Position numbers and translations under genes: made by a program. Below the pieces are notes generated by a model. The model was not told the DNA's origin. It ran no database searches and saw only the letters and a list, made by a program, of their open reading frames with translations. From positions 2,144,182 through 2,208,181 of the forward strand of contig NZ_CP034118.1 of NCBI RefSeq assembly GCF_003856495.1: a stretch of 64,000 nucleotides of DNA. Reading direction: 5' to 3'. Every line of letters starts with the position of its first letter. The first letter of the stretch is position 1. This DNA is from Staphylospora marina. GTDB taxonomy: Bacteria > Bacillota > Bacilli > Thermoactinomycetales > Thermoactinomycetaceae. Below, piece by piece: positions 41,383 to 51,725 of this stretch.

Positions 41383-41964
41383 GTGAACGGGATCTTCAAA
41401 TGGTTGACGATTGTCGCCGTGATTTTGTCGTTGCTCGTCCTTCTCCCCGTCATCCGGTATTGGTCCTTGGTTTCCCGGTTTGACGGGGAAACTCCGCCCG
41501 ATCATCCCCACGAAGCCGGGATTGTGCTCGGAGCGGCACTGTGGGACGGAACTCCCAGTCCGGCCCTGGTGGAGCGGCTCAATCTGGCGGCGGACCTCTA
41601 TCACCGCGGGAAGGTCCAATCCCTGATCGTCTCCGGAGGGTTGGGCAATGACGGCATCACCGAAGCGGAAGCGATGAAACGGTTCCTCACCGACCGCGGA
41701 GTGCCGGCAGACCGGATCATCAAAGAAGACCGCTCCTCCAACACCAAAGAAAATCTCCTGTACTCCGCCCGGATCATCCAAGAGAAGAAATGGACCCGGA
41801 TCACCCTGATCACCCATGATTATCACATGCACCGGGCCCTGAATTACGCGCTTCAGGCCGGACTCTCCCCCACCCCGTCCCCGGCCCATTCGGAAGTGTT
41901 GTTCATGCCGTACCACAAGGCACGGGAATGCCTGGCTCTTGTCAAGCAGGAGCTGGGACGGTGA
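41383..41964 (+). CDS. YdcF/ElyC-like DUF218 membrane protein
   Basis: A 193-residue protein. One N-terminal membrane helix (about residues 5-24, LTIVAVILSLLVLLPVIRYW) is followed by the DUF218 fold: AGIVLGAALWDGTPSPALVE near 46, SLIVSGGLG near 85, DRSSNTKENLLYSARI near 120 and TLITHDYHMHRA near 147. E. coli ElyC/SanA-type proteins act in envelope maintenance. The start is GTG (41383), seven bases after GGGAGGG. It may be cotranscribed with the HesB-like gene, 61 bases upstream. Confidence 0.82.
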   Translation: MNGIFKWLTIVAVILSLLVLLPVIRYWSLVSRFDGETPPDHPHEAGIVLGAALWDGTPSPALVERLNLAADLYHRGKVQSLIVSGGLGNDGITEAEAMKRFLTDRGVPADRIIKEDRSSNTKENLLYSARIIQEKKWTRITLITHDYHMHRALNYALQAGLSPTPSPAHSEVLFMPYHKARECLALVKQELGR

Positions 41965-42000
41965 ACGGGGTCACACAAGAGTCCGGGAAACGATCCGGAA

Positions 42001-42426
42001 TCACTCTCCGTCGTGTTCTTCCGGCGGACGGGACTTCCTCTCCGTCACCAACCGGCGAAGCTCCTCGTCCAGAATGCGGATCTCAAACGGCTCATACGCC
42101 GGGGAAGAACCTTCGGTGGCGTGAAGCAATTCATCGAGACGCCGGGTCGATTCCCGTTTCACCTCCGCAAGGTCGATCCCGGCGCGGACCGCCTCCGGAA
42201 ACCGCCCCAGTTTGTCGAGGGCGGCGGCAAACAATTTGCGTGCCCCGTTGAGGTTGCCGTTGCGGTGATGGTGCAGCGCCACCGCCACCTGCAACAGCCC
42301 TTGCCAGAACGGGTCACGCCCTTCTTCGAGCCAAAGCTCCTCCAGAACTTCGTGGCATTCGTAATAATCACGTTCCACATTGAAATAATGCAAAAAGTCC
42401 ACATACAAACGGGGATACTCTTTCAA
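42001..42426 (-). CDS. DUF309 family protein
   Basis: A 141-residue helical protein. The family signature is FLHYFNVERDYYECHEVLEE near residue 11 and WLEEGRDPFWQGLLQVAVAL near 32, with HHHRNGNLNGARKLF after it; His and Glu residues are in the expected places. The function of DUF309 proteins is not known; the His/Glu-rich helical core suggests a metal site (inference). The start is TTG with GGAGGTG eight bases before it. It converges on the DUF218 gene. Confidence 0.85.
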   Translation of the reverse strand: MKEYPRLYVDFLHYFNVERDYYECHEVLEELWLEEGRDPFWQGLLQVAVALHHHRNGNLNGARKLFAAALDKLGRFPEAVRAGIDLAEVKRESTRRLDELLHATEGSSPAYEPFEIRILDEELRRLVTERKSRPPEEHDGE

Positions 42427-42608
42427 CCGGAATCACCTCCGTACCGCCTGCCCGTCCCGGAAGCCGTGAAGACACCCCTGCTTCCGCAGCCACAGGCATC
42501 ACAGGCCGTACCGCCATGGACGCATCGGCAGCGATTCACGCCATCCGGCAGGCACGTCCGCCCGATATCCTGTACAATGAAGAGAAAGAAAAAGAAAGGA
42601 TGAAGTTC

Positions 42609-42839
42609 GTGGATCTCAAAAACCCTTCCCGCGAAAACCTGGAATTTCTCATCCGGGAGATTCGGACACGGCTGAAAACGGTCAACAGCGCTCTTCTGAA
42701 TCCGGACGATTTTTCCCTTGACCGTTATGACGAATTGCTCGAAATCCATCAAATGATCGTCAAAAAGGACGGTCGGCTCAGCATGATGGAGATCGAAGGA
42801 GTCCTGGAGGAATTGAGGGAGCTCCGCACGTCCGGCTGA
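42609..42839 (+). CDS. DUF1128 family small protein
   Basis: A 76-residue helical protein that matches DUF1128 in length and layout (DLKNPSRENLEFLIREIRTR near the start, FSLDRYDELLEIHQMI near 33). The start is taken as GTG at 42609, eight bases after AAAGGA; ATG at 42600 would put the site on top of the start. Function unknown. It is divergent from the DUF309 gene and converges on the thioesterase. Confidence 0.8.
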   Translation: MDLKNPSRENLEFLIREIRTRLKTVNSALLNPDDFSLDRYDELLEIHQMIVKKDGRLSMMEIEGVLEELRELRTSG

Positions 42840-42864
42840 GCTCCCCGACTTTCGGGATGCGGCC

Positions 42865-42901
42865 TGCGGGAAAGGCTCGGCCGATCCGGGCCTTTCCCGC
42901 A
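42865..42901. other. Perfect 12-bp hairpin between converging genes
   Basis: TGCGGGAAAGGC and GCCTTTCCCGCA flank a 12-base loop. There is no T-tract, so it may end both converging genes weakly. Confidence 0.55.
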
Positions 42902-42912
42902 ACACCCCTCAC

Positions 42913-43308
42913 TCATTCCGGAAAACGGGCGGCCAACTCCGGCGGAATCGGAACCGCTTTCCGGGCTTTCAAGTCGATCGTCACGCTGGTCACATCGGCA
43001 TCCGCCACCAATTCCCCCGCTTCGTTGAAGATCTCGTGTTTCAGCACGAAGCTTGTCCGTCCCCGGCGAATCGGTTCGGTGAAAATCTCCAGCTTCTGTC
43101 CCAACCGGGCTTCCTTGCGATAATTGATGTTGATGTTCACCGTGACCGTGCCGATCCCCATTTCGGTAAACACGTCAAAAGGCAGACCGGACTTGTTGTA
43201 CCAGTCCTCGCGGCTCCACTCCATGTATTCGAGATACTTGGCGTTGTTCACGTGCCCCATGACGTCGATTTCCGTCGGACGCACCTCGATCCGGATCGAT
43301 GTCTTCAT
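42913..43308 (-). CDS. Acyl-CoA thioesterase, 4-hydroxybenzoyl-CoA thioesterase (4HBT) family
   Basis: A 131-residue hotdog-fold protein. The motif TEIDVMGHVNNAKYLEYMEW near residue 12 with the catalytic Asp is that of YbgC/4HBT thioesterases. It hydrolyses acyl-CoA thioesters. The start is fixed by GGAGGAG before ATG. Single gene. The natural substrate is not readable from the sequence. Confidence 0.9.
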   Translation of the reverse strand: MKTSIRIEVRPTEIDVMGHVNNAKYLEYMEWSREDWYNKSGLPFDVFTEMGIGTVTVNININYRKEARLGQKLEIFTEPIRRGRTSFVLKHEIFNEAGELVADADVTSVTIDLKARKAVPIPPELAARFPE

Positions 43309-43404
43309 CCGGTCTCCTCCCCCTCATCCGTGTGATGCCTCTTTCATCATACACCGGAATCCGGGCAAAAAAAACAGAACCGTCCGGCAAAACGGCCAAC
43401 GGCC

Positions 43405-43902
43405 TCAACGACCTTTCAGCACGTCTTCCGGCAGTTCTTCCAGCAGTTCAAGCATTTCGCGCCAACAGCGGCTTTCCGCTTGCAAGCCGAATCGCTTTGT
43501 GATGTATTCCTGGTTCCAAAGAAACACACTCACGGCAATCGGGGTGATCTCCGATTCTTTCAACGGGGACACGGTCCGGATGGCGGCCAACAACAGCGGT
43601 TTCAGCTCGGCCACCGCTTCCCGGATGACGGCTTCTTTCCGAAAAACATCCAAACAGGAAGCCGTCCGGATGCGGCCCCGCCATTTTTTCCAGGCAGCCA
43701 ACATCCTTTTCCTCAAAAAACAGGTACGGTATGAGTCCATTTCCCGTTGTTCCTCCGGAGTGACCGGCCGTGACTGTTCGAGAATCTCGCCCATCAGTTG
43801 AAAAACGAGCTTCAGCTGATGGCGGGTCAATTCCGGCCGTGTGTGCCTGATCTGCACGTTGATTTCGCGCAAGGCCGGAATCAAGTCACCCATGTTCACC
43901 AT
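43405..43902 (-). CDS. Hypothetical helical protein (165 residues)
   Basis: Almost all-helical and rich in Leu, Glu and Arg (LTRHQLKLVFQLMGEILEQS, EAVAELKPLLLAAIRTV). The start has GGAGG six bases upstream. No membrane segment, signal or known motif; family not recognised. Single gene in front of the plus-strand-empty region at 43.9 kb. Confidence 0.7.
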   Translation of the reverse strand: MVNMGDLIPALREINVQIRHTRPELTRHQLKLVFQLMGEILEQSRPVTPEEQREMDSYRTCFLRKRMLAAWKKWRGRIRTASCLDVFRKEAVIREAVAELKPLLLAAIRTVSPLKESEITPIAVSVFLWNQEYITKRFGLQAESRCWREMLELLEELPEDVLKGR

Positions 43903-44060
43903 CCATTGCCTCCTTGGTCAGTCGGACCTGTGACCTGTATACCCTGAGGTACGGGGGGATCGAAGTCCGGATTTCCCTGTTCGAATCAGGGAATGGTACA
44001 TTTCCATGGAACGGGTTCCGATTCCTGCTTGTTCACGGAAAATCTACAACTGAAAAACGG

Positions 44061-44090
44061 CGAAAACCCCGGATGTTTCCGGGGTTTTCG
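44061..44090 (-). terminator. Terminator of the pdh operon
   Basis: CGAAAACCCCGGA and TCCGGGGTTTTCG are perfectly complementary with a four-base loop; on the minus strand CCGTTTTT follows. It is 19 bases after the lpd stop. Confidence 0.88.
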
Positions 44091-44108
44091 GAGGGCGCCG
44101 CTTTGGCG

Positions 44109-45530
44109 TCACTTTTTGTTCACCATGTGGATGGCATGACCGAGGATGCCTTCCGCCGCTTCCATCAGCACCTCGGGCAAGGTCGGATGGGCATGGATGG
44201 TGAGAGCCAGATCTTCGGCATTCGCGCCCATTTCGACGGCGAACACCGCCTCGGCGATGAGCGACGAAGCCTCCGGTCCGACGATCTGCACCCCCAGCAC
44301 GCGTTTGGTTTCCCGATCCGCCACCACTTGGACGAAACCGTCCGCATGGTTCATCGACAGGGCGCGACCGTTGGCCTGGAAGGCAAAACGGCTGACCACC
44401 GGATCGTAGCCCTGCTCTTTCGCCTGTTCTTCGGTGAGACCGGTGTAGGCGATCTCCGGATCGCTGAAGATGACGAACGGCATGGCCTGCCAATCGATCA
44501 CGCTGTTTTGGCCGCACATGGCTTCCGCGGCCACTTTGGCTTCATAGCTGGCTTTGTGTGCCAGGAGAGCACCGCCTGCACAGTCGCCGATCGCGTAGAT
44601 GTGATCCACGTTGGTCTTGCACTGTGCGTCGATGTTGATGAATCCGCGTTCGTCGGTTTCCACGCCGGCAAACTGCAGACCCAGTTCATCGGTGTTGGGC
44701 TTGCGGCCGACGGCCACCAGCGCGTAATCGGCGGTGAATGCTTTCTCCCCGTCTTTGACGGTGGCGCGCACAACCACCTCGTCTCCGGTGTTTTCCCCGC
44801 CTTCAACCATCGCATTGGTGTACACTTCCACACCGAGCTTTTTCAGCTTGCGGGTCACCATCTTGGTCAGGGACGGATCGGTGCCCGGAAGCAGGGAGGA
44901 AGTTCCCTCCAGGATGGTCACTTTGGAGCCCAGCTTGGCAAATGCCGTCCCCAGCTCCAGACCGATGTAGCCGCCGCCGACGACGATCAGGCGTTCCGGC
45001 ACTTCCTGAAGGTTCAGGGCCTCGGTCGAGGACAGGATGCGTTTGCCGTCAAACGGCAGGACGCGGAGTTCCGCCGGACGGGAGCCGGTGGCGATGATCA
45101 CGTCGTTGAACGTGTAGGTTTGGGCCGAGTTTTCGGTGGTGACGCGAACGGAATTGGGACCGCTGAAATACGCTTCTCCCTGGATCACTTCGACGCCGTT
45201 GCCCTTGAGCAGGGTTTTCACGCCGCCGGTCAGCTTTTTCACCACGCCGTTTTTCCACTCGATCAGTTTGGGCATGTTGACGGTGACGTCTCCGGACACC
45301 TCGATGCCCATCTCACCGGCTTCGCGCACGGCAACCGCACGCTCCGCCGCGGAGATGATCGCTTTGGAAGGAATGCATCCGCGATTGAGACAGACGCCGC
45401 CCACATTGTCCTTGTCAACGAGGACCACGCTGCGGCCCAGCTGGGCGGCGCGGATGGCGGCCACATACCCTCCGGGGCCCGCACCGATGACGAGAACGTC
45501 GACTTCTTGCGCCAGATCTCCCACTACCAT
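44109..45530 (-). CDS. pdhD: Dihydrolipoamide dehydrogenase (E3)
   Basis: A 473-residue flavoprotein disulfide reductase. The FAD motif is GAGPGGYVAAIRAAQLG near residue 16, the redox pair is in GGVCLNRGCIPSK near 44, the NAD motif is GGGYIGLELG near 188, and the dimer His-Glu is in AHPTLPEVLMEA near 450. There is no N-terminal lipoyl domain. It re-oxidises dihydrolipoamide. Last gene of pdhA-pdhB-pdhC-lpd; the E2 stop is two bases upstream. Since the other 2-oxoacid complex at 3-6 kb lacks E3, this may serve both. Confidence 0.93.
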   Translation of the reverse strand: MVVGDLAQEVDVLVIGAGPGGYVAAIRAAQLGRSVVLVDKDNVGGVCLNRGCIPSKAIISAAERAVAVREAGEMGIEVSGDVTVNMPKLIEWKNGVVKKLTGGVKTLLKGNGVEVIQGEAYFSGPNSVRVTTENSAQTYTFNDVIIATGSRPAELRVLPFDGKRILSSTEALNLQEVPERLIVVGGGYIGLELGTAFAKLGSKVTILEGTSSLLPGTDPSLTKMVTRKLKKLGVEVYTNAMVEGGENTGDEVVVRATVKDGEKAFTADYALVAVGRKPNTDELGLQFAGVETDERGFINIDAQCKTNVDHIYAIGDCAGGALLAHKASYEAKVAAEAMCGQNSVIDWQAMPFVIFSDPEIAYTGLTEEQAKEQGYDPVVSRFAFQANGRALSMNHADGFVQVVADRETKRVLGVQIVGPEASSLIAEAVFAVEMGANAEDLALTIHAHPTLPEVLMEAAEGILGHAIHMVNKK

Positions 45531-45532
45531 GT

Positions 45533-46822
45533 TTACCTCATCTCCATCATCAACAGATTGGGCGTTTCAAGCAGCTGCTTGACACGCATCAGGAAGCGGG
45601 CCGCCACGTCGCCGTCGATCAGGCGATGGTCGAAGCTGAGCGAGACGAACATCTGCGGACGGATGGCGATTTCTCCATTGACCGCCACCGGTTTTTCCTT
45701 GATGGCGCCCACGCCGAGGATCGCCACTTCCGGATAATTGATGACCGGTGTGAAGAATTGACCGCCGTAACCGCCGATGTTGGAAATGGTGAAGGTGCTG
45801 CCTTTCAGCTCGGACGGCTCCAGTTTCATGGTTCTTGCCCGGGCCGCCTTGTCGCTGATTTCACCCGCCAGTTCGAAGATGGACTTTTTGTCGGCGTCGC
45901 GCAGGACCGGTACGAGCAGGCCTCCGTCCGTCGCCGCCGCCATGCCGATATGATAGTAATGCTTGATGACGATTTCTTCCTTTTCATCGTCGATGGACGC
46001 GTTCAGCGTCGGGAATTCGCGCAGTGCCGCAATGACTGCCTTGATGATGAACGGCATGTACGTGAGCTTGATGTTGCGCTGTTCGGCAACCGTTTTGCCC
46101 CAGTTGCGCAGGGCGATCAGTTCGGTGACGTCCACTTCGTCCATCAGAGTGACATGCGGAGCGGTGTGTTTGCTCTCCACCATCCGTTTGGCGATGGTGC
46201 GACGGATGCCGCGCAGCGGGATGCGCTCCTCGAGGCCCGCCGCCGCTTTTTCCGGAGCCGCTTCCGCAGCGGGTGCCTTCACTTCTTCATGCTGCACCGC
46301 TTCCACTTTTTCATTATCGGACACTTGCCCGCCTTGCGCAAATCGTTTCACGTCTTCCGCCAAAATCCGGCCGTGTTTGCCGCTTCCTTTCACCTTGGTG
46401 AGATCCACGCCCAATTCGCGGGCCAGTTTGCGCACGGACGGCATGGCCAGCACGGAAGCTCTGCCCTTTTCCGGCTGAGCGGTTGCGGTCGCTGCCGGTG
46501 TTTCCTCCGTCTTCGCCTCAACGGTTTCGACGGGCTTGCTTTCCGTTTGGGCCGGTGCGGCCGATTCGGCGGGAGCTTCCGAACCCTCTTCGTCGATCAC
46601 GGCGATCACCGAGTGAACCAAGGCGATTTCTCCCTCTTTCACCCGGAGCTCACGCACCCGACCGGTGACCGGGGACGGAATTTCCACGACGGCTTTGTCG
46701 GTTTGCACTTCGGCAAAGGTGTCAAACTCCTGGATGGTGTCCCCTTCTTTGACGTAAAGCTTGACGATTTCCCCTTCGTGAATGCCTTCGCCCACATCGG
46801 GGAGCTTGAATTCATACGCCAC
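45533..46822 (-). CDS. pdhC: Pyruvate dehydrogenase complex E2 (dihydrolipoamide acetyltransferase)
   Basis: A 429-residue E2. Lipoyl domain with Lys in [10 protein letters not shown] (about residue 43), Ala/Pro/Glu linker, E1/E3-binding domain ([16 protein letters not shown] near 130) and CAT domain with [11 protein letters not shown] near 400. The start is GTG with GGGAGGATG nine bases before it; the upstream reading has no site. It lies 175 bases after E1beta, an interval without a gene but with an AAGCCGC/GCGGCTT inverted repeat, perhaps adding control. Paralog of the E2 at 2934. Confidence 0.93.
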   Translation of the reverse strand: MAYEFKLPDVGEGIHEGEIVKLYVKEGDTIQEFDTFAEVQTDKAVVEIPSPVTGRVRELRVKEGEIALVHSVIAVIDEEGSEAPAESAAPAQTESKPVETVEAKTEETPAATATAQPEKGRASVLAMPSVRKLARELGVDLTKVKGSGKHGRILAEDVKRFAQGGQVSDNEKVEAVQHEEVKAPAAEAAPEKAAAGLEERIPLRGIRRTIAKRMVESKHTAPHVTLMDEVDVTELIALRNWGKTVAEQRNIKLTYMPFIIKAVIAALREFPTLNASIDDEKEEIVIKHYYHIGMAAATDGGLLVPVLRDADKKSIFELAGEISDKAARARTMKLEPSELKGSTFTISNIGGYGGQFFTPVINYPEVAILGVGAIKEKPVAVNGEIAIRPQMFVSLSFDHRLIDGDVAARFLMRVKQLLETPNLLMMEMR

Positions 46823-46997
46823 GAGCGCATCCTCCCATCTTGCTTCTCGTTTTGCCGATCCCTGTGTCTTGTGACCAATCTGTTGACAGCGTCCCGAAAC
46901 GATCGCGAACCTCGGGGGAAACGGAACGCCCGTAAGCCGCCTTCCGAAACGGTGCAAAGCGGCTTCGCGGACGTTCCGGTGCCTTTCCTTCGTGCAA

Positions 46998-47978
46998 TCA
47001 GAAGTCCAGCACTTGATAGATGCCTTTCAGCACACGGGCCGGATTCGGCATCCACTCATCTTCGATCATCTGATAGCCGAGCACGGTGTCGGGGGAAGCC
47101 ACGCGAAGCACCGGCGCCTCCAGTTTGAGGATGGCATGCTCGTTGATCTGGGCGATCACTTCGGCGGCCACGCCGGACGACTTTTGCGCTTCCTGAACCA
47201 CGATGGCCCGACCGGTTTTCTCCACGGATTGGATGATCGTCTCCGTATCGATCGGGCTGATCGTTCTGAGGTCGATCACTTCCACTTTGACGCCGCGCTC
47301 TTTTTCGGCGATTTCGGCCGCCTTGAGCGAAGTGTGAACCATGGCTCCGTAAGTGATGATCGTCACGTCGGATCCTTCACGCACCACGTTGGCTTTGCCG
47401 ATCGGCACGGTGTATTCGCCTTCCGGCACTTCTCCCTTGATGGAGAAATACAGTTTCAGATGCTCCAGGAAGAAGACCGGGTCATTGTCACGAATCGCGG
47501 AAATCAGGAGACCCTTGGCATCGTACGGGTTGGACGGAACCACCACTTTGAGGCCCGGGGTCTGGGTCAGATAGCCTTCCATCGGGTCGGAATGCAGCTC
47601 CGGAGCTTTCACGCCGGCGCCGAACGGAGCGCGGAACACGATCGGAGCGCTGTAACGACCGCCGCTGCGGTAACGCATGCGCGGAGCCTGCACGGCGATG
47701 GAATCCATCGCTTCAAAGATGAAACCGATGAACTGAATCTCCGCCACCGGCCGGAAGCCTTGGGTGGCCAGACCCACGGCCAGTCCGCCGATGCCCGATT
47801 CCGCCAGCGGGGTGTCGAACACGCGGTCTGCCCCGAACTCTTTCTGCAGTCCGTCCGTCACGCGGAACACGCCGCCGTTGGTACCCACGTCTTCCCCGAA
47901 CACCATCACGTTGGGGTCGCGTTTCAGTTCCACGCGCAGAGCGTCATTGATGGCTTTGACCATTGTCATTTGAGGCAT
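46998..47978 (-). CDS. pdhB: Pyruvate dehydrogenase E1 beta subunit
   Basis: A 326-residue E1beta with [16 protein letters not shown] near residue 29, [14 protein letters not shown] near 58 and the typical DFxxE-type C-terminus. It pairs with pdhA four bases upstream. The closest match by memory is the Bacillus PdhB subunit. The overall layout pdhA-pdhB-pdhC-pdhD is the Bacillus order, which supports pyruvate as substrate over branched-chain acids. Confidence 0.93.
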   Translation of the reverse strand: MPQMTMVKAINDALRVELKRDPNVMVFGEDVGTNGGVFRVTDGLQKEFGADRVFDTPLAESGIGGLAVGLATQGFRPVAEIQFIGFIFEAMDSIAVQAPRMRYRSGGRYSAPIVFRAPFGAGVKAPELHSDPMEGYLTQTPGLKVVVPSNPYDAKGLLISAIRDNDPVFFLEHLKLYFSIKGEVPEGEYTVPIGKANVVREGSDVTIITYGAMVHTSLKAAEIAEKERGVKVEVIDLRTISPIDTETIIQSVEKTGRAIVVQEAQKSSGVAAEVIAQINEHAILKLEAPVLRVASPDTVLGYQMIEDEWMPNPARVLKGIYQVLDF

Positions 47979-47981
47979 GGC

Positions 47982-49205
<1,224 letters not shown>

Positions 49206-49235
49206 TCACCCATTGAAACAACCTGTCTTCATTCA

Positions 49236-49263
49236 ATGATACAATTGTTCAACCATTTGTCAA
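49236..49263 (-). promoter_or_regulatory. Promoter of the pdh operon
   Basis: On the minus strand TTGACA, a 16-base spacer and TATCAT, about 150 bases before pdhA. The region 49089-49520 otherwise holds no gene. Confidence 0.65.
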
Positions 49264-49423
49264 TCAACCTCAAGTCCAAGCGTTTGCAAAATGAAAGTGT
49301 TTGATCACCATTTTTCCGCATTTTTCCCCTTTTTGTCCGTTCTTGAGACCATGCAATCTCCGAAAAAAGAAAATCACATCGGAAATATCATCAAAACATG
49401 GGAAGCGTCTTCCGGAACAAAAA

Positions 49424-49460
49424 AAGCCGGCACCTTTTCCCGTTTTGCCGTACCCGGCGA
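49424..49460 (-). terminator. Terminator of the lipoprotein gene at 49521
   Basis: On the minus strand a GCCGG/CCGGC-containing hairpin with a long loop is followed by seven T. Confidence 0.6.
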
Positions 49461-49520
49461 AACGTCGGAAAAGCGCCGACTTCAGCGACGTACACTCCTT
49501 CGCACCCCGAAACCGGGTGG

Positions 49521-50357
49521 TTACCGCGCCGATTGGATCACCGCTTCCGGAACCTGGATGGTGTCGCCGAAATCCCCTTTGACCGAGATCTCCTCTTCAT
49601 GCGTGTATTCCAGCCGCTTGCCGCCGTCTGCCGGGATGACCGCTTTCACCCGGGAACGGCCGGCCAAAAGGCGGAACGTCTCCGCGTCCACCTCCATCGT
49701 CTCGCTGAACTCCACAATCATCAACTCCCGGGGTTCGGGATGGATGCCGATCTCCGGAAATTCCCCAAGCGGCATATGCAGGGTCACAAACCGGATGAAA
49801 TACTGCCTCAGCTGCTCCGAATTCCAGGCTTTGAGATGATCAAATTCAAACACGTAGCGGTCCTGCTGCCGGGTCATCGTGATTCCTTCCGGCAACCGGT
49901 CTCCTTCCAAGTCCTTCACAAACTCGATCACGTGTTTCGGACCGCCAGGCCCGGAGTCCTGAGATTCGGAAAGAACGGTTTTCTCCCAGGCCTGATCGCC
50001 GATGCGCGAATATTCCACCCCGCCCGCGGTGTACATTTCCACGGGAAAGGACTGATCGTTCCCCCGGATGAACCCCTTCAGGTGAAAGCCGTCTTTTGCC
50101 GTTTCAATCTCAAACTCGCGCGTGATGTCCACATGGATCCGTGATCCGTCCGAGATCCGGTCGTTGCTCTCGAACGTGGAGACAAACCCGCCCCGCTCCA
50201 TCCTCTCCACCAGATGGTGCAGCACTTTCACCGGACCCGGCTCTTTGTTTTGCGGCGCGGGCTCCCGGGGCGAGTCGGCGGAAGGCTTGCTGCACCCGAC
50301 CACCATCCATGCCACCGCCAATCCCAGCCACGCCAACCGTTTGGCCGCTCTGATCAT
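49521..50357 (-). CDS. Predicted lipoprotein, DUF6612-like (first copy)
   Basis: A 278-residue lipoprotein. Signal peptide MIRAAKRLAWLGLAVAWM ends at the lipobox VVGC (about residue 22), followed by a Ser/Pro/Glu linker. The soluble part is beta-rich like LolA/LppX-type lipoprotein-sorting folds, with FEIETAKDGFHLKGFIRG and VEMYTAGGVEYSRIGDQAW. The next gene (50582) encodes a protein of the same length and order of motifs (E-MY-GG/VGQ-MY, K-I-G-L-E-PD-G), so the two are paralogs. The start has GGGGGG before ATG. Role unknown; probably envelope-associated. Confidence 0.75.
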   Translation of the reverse strand: MIRAAKRLAWLGLAVAWMVVGCSKPSADSPREPAPQNKEPGPVKVLHHLVERMERGGFVSTFESNDRISDGSRIHVDITREFEIETAKDGFHLKGFIRGNDQSFPVEMYTAGGVEYSRIGDQAWEKTVLSESQDSGPGGPKHVIEFVKDLEGDRLPEGITMTRQQDRYVFEFDHLKAWNSEQLRQYFIRFVTLHMPLGEFPEIGIHPEPRELMIVEFSETMEVDAETFRLLAGRSRVKAVIPADGGKRLEYTHEEEISVKGDFGDTIQVPEAVIQSAR

Positions 50358-50479
50358 CGGAATACCCCCCGTGTGGCAGAAACCATCCCCGGATTCCTGG
50401 ATGTTGGCTCCGCCAAGTCCGTGACGTTGCAAGATCTTCCACCCACTGCTGATTTTGTTTAATATTCAGAATTATAATT

Positions 50480-50532
50480 CCCTTAAAATACAAAATAAAA
50501 CCTCTCGTTTCCAATGACGGAAACAAGAGGTT
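50480..50532 (-). terminator. Terminator between the two lipoprotein genes
   Basis: On the minus strand AACCTCTTGTTTCC pairs with GGAAACGAGAGGTT, then TTATTTTGTATTTT. Confidence 0.75.
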
Positions 50533-50581
50533 CCTTGATCCCCATGCGAGATTCTCCCCGTCCGGGATTCCGGTTCATCTC

Positions 50582-51433
50582 TCATTCAGGCTTTGCCGTT
50601 TTCTTGACTTCTTCCGGAACTTCAATTTTGCCATTGTATTCGCCTTTGAGCGTCATTTCCATGACCTGTTCCATTTTGAGCTCTTCTTTGCCGGTCGGGA
50701 TGCCCACGATCATTTCCGATTTGTAGCTTTTGGTCTGATACGTGGTTCCGTCCACTATCATGGTTCCGGTGTATTTGGTGAAGTTCAGCTTCGACGAATC
50801 CATTGCCACGCCGAATTCTTTCAGGGTCTCGTCGTCGAGGGAATCCTTGATCATTTGCTGAATGTCGGACGCGAAAGCCTTGTTTTTCAGGAGCACCGCA
50901 TAGTCCGTCTCCACCAGCCAATCATTGCCCTGTTTGGTGACCTTGATGCCGTCGGGCAATTTGTCGCCACCCAGCGCGTTGATGAACTTCACGAGGACAT
51001 CCGCGATTTCATTGGGCTGCTGGCCGGCCGGAGAAGACGTGTCTTGCGATTTCATCCATCCGAGTCCGGCGACATTCATATACATGTCCTGACCGACTTG
51101 GTACATTTCCATCGGCATCGACTGGCCCATCATGTTCATGTCGCCCTTCATGTGCATGGCGAAGGGCTCACCGACCATTTCCATCGTGAATGACATTCCG
51201 AGGTCGATGTTCTGACCTCCGGCGTTCATCTTTTGCGTAATGTTGGCATCATAGACGAACGAACCTTTGTTGGTCACTTCATCCGCTTTGAGCAAAACCT
51301 CAAGCGGAGTCGGCTCTTTTTTCTCCTCAACGCCTGATTGTTCGCCGGGTTTGGCCGCTTCTTGGGAGCAACCTGCGAGGATCAACGCAACAGAAGCAAG
51401 CAAACCGAGACTCAAACGCCAGAAATTCTTCAT
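50582..51433 (-). CDS. Predicted lipoprotein, DUF6612-like (second copy)
   Basis: A 283-residue lipoprotein with the signal LSLGLLASVALILAGC (lipobox LAGC, about residue 21) and a linker rich in Glu and Lys. The core has SFTMEMVGEPFAMHMKGDMN and PMEMYQVGQDMYMNVAGLGW, Met-rich stretches that stand out. It is a paralog of the gene at 49521. The start at MKNFWRL has AAAGGTTG before it. The two genes are separated by a terminator and so are independent. Function unknown. Confidence 0.78.
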   Translation of the reverse strand: MKNFWRLSLGLLASVALILAGCSQEAAKPGEQSGVEEKKEPTPLEVLLKADEVTNKGSFVYDANITQKMNAGGQNIDLGMSFTMEMVGEPFAMHMKGDMNMMGQSMPMEMYQVGQDMYMNVAGLGWMKSQDTSSPAGQQPNEIADVLVKFINALGGDKLPDGIKVTKQGNDWLVETDYAVLLKNKAFASDIQQMIKDSLDDETLKEFGVAMDSSKLNFTKYTGTMIVDGTTYQTKSYKSEMIVGIPTGKEELKMEQVMEMTLKGEYNGKIEVPEEVKKTAKPE

Positions 51434-51725
51434 AGAGATACAACCTTTCATTTTATTGGTAAAGACGAATGGAGTATATCTCATTTTGAAAAAATCGGCA
51501 ATCCACTTTCATGAAGATTTTTTCTCTTTCACAATCCGTTCAAACTCCCACGAACCGTTTGCCAAGGGTGACTTCTTCCCGCGGGATGTCCCGGATCCGT
51601 TTCTTCCGTTTCGCAAAACGGTTCATGCCGGGTGTGCCGATCGTCCCGCGAAGTCGACGTGCCTCGGCAAGTTCCCGCGAAATCTTGTATAATGGAAAAC
51701 AGATTTTCGGAAAAGGATGATCGAC

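Noticed and set aside
43968-43990. tRNA T-arm-like CCCTG-TTCGAAT-CAGGG
   Set aside because: The stem and loop are perfect for a T-arm, but no acceptor, D-arm or anticodon arm could be found on either side and no CCA follows.
43914-45737. Long plus-strand reading opposite lpd
   Set aside because: Antisense to the dihydrolipoamide dehydrogenase, with shadow-type composition (His- and Arg-rich, no motif).
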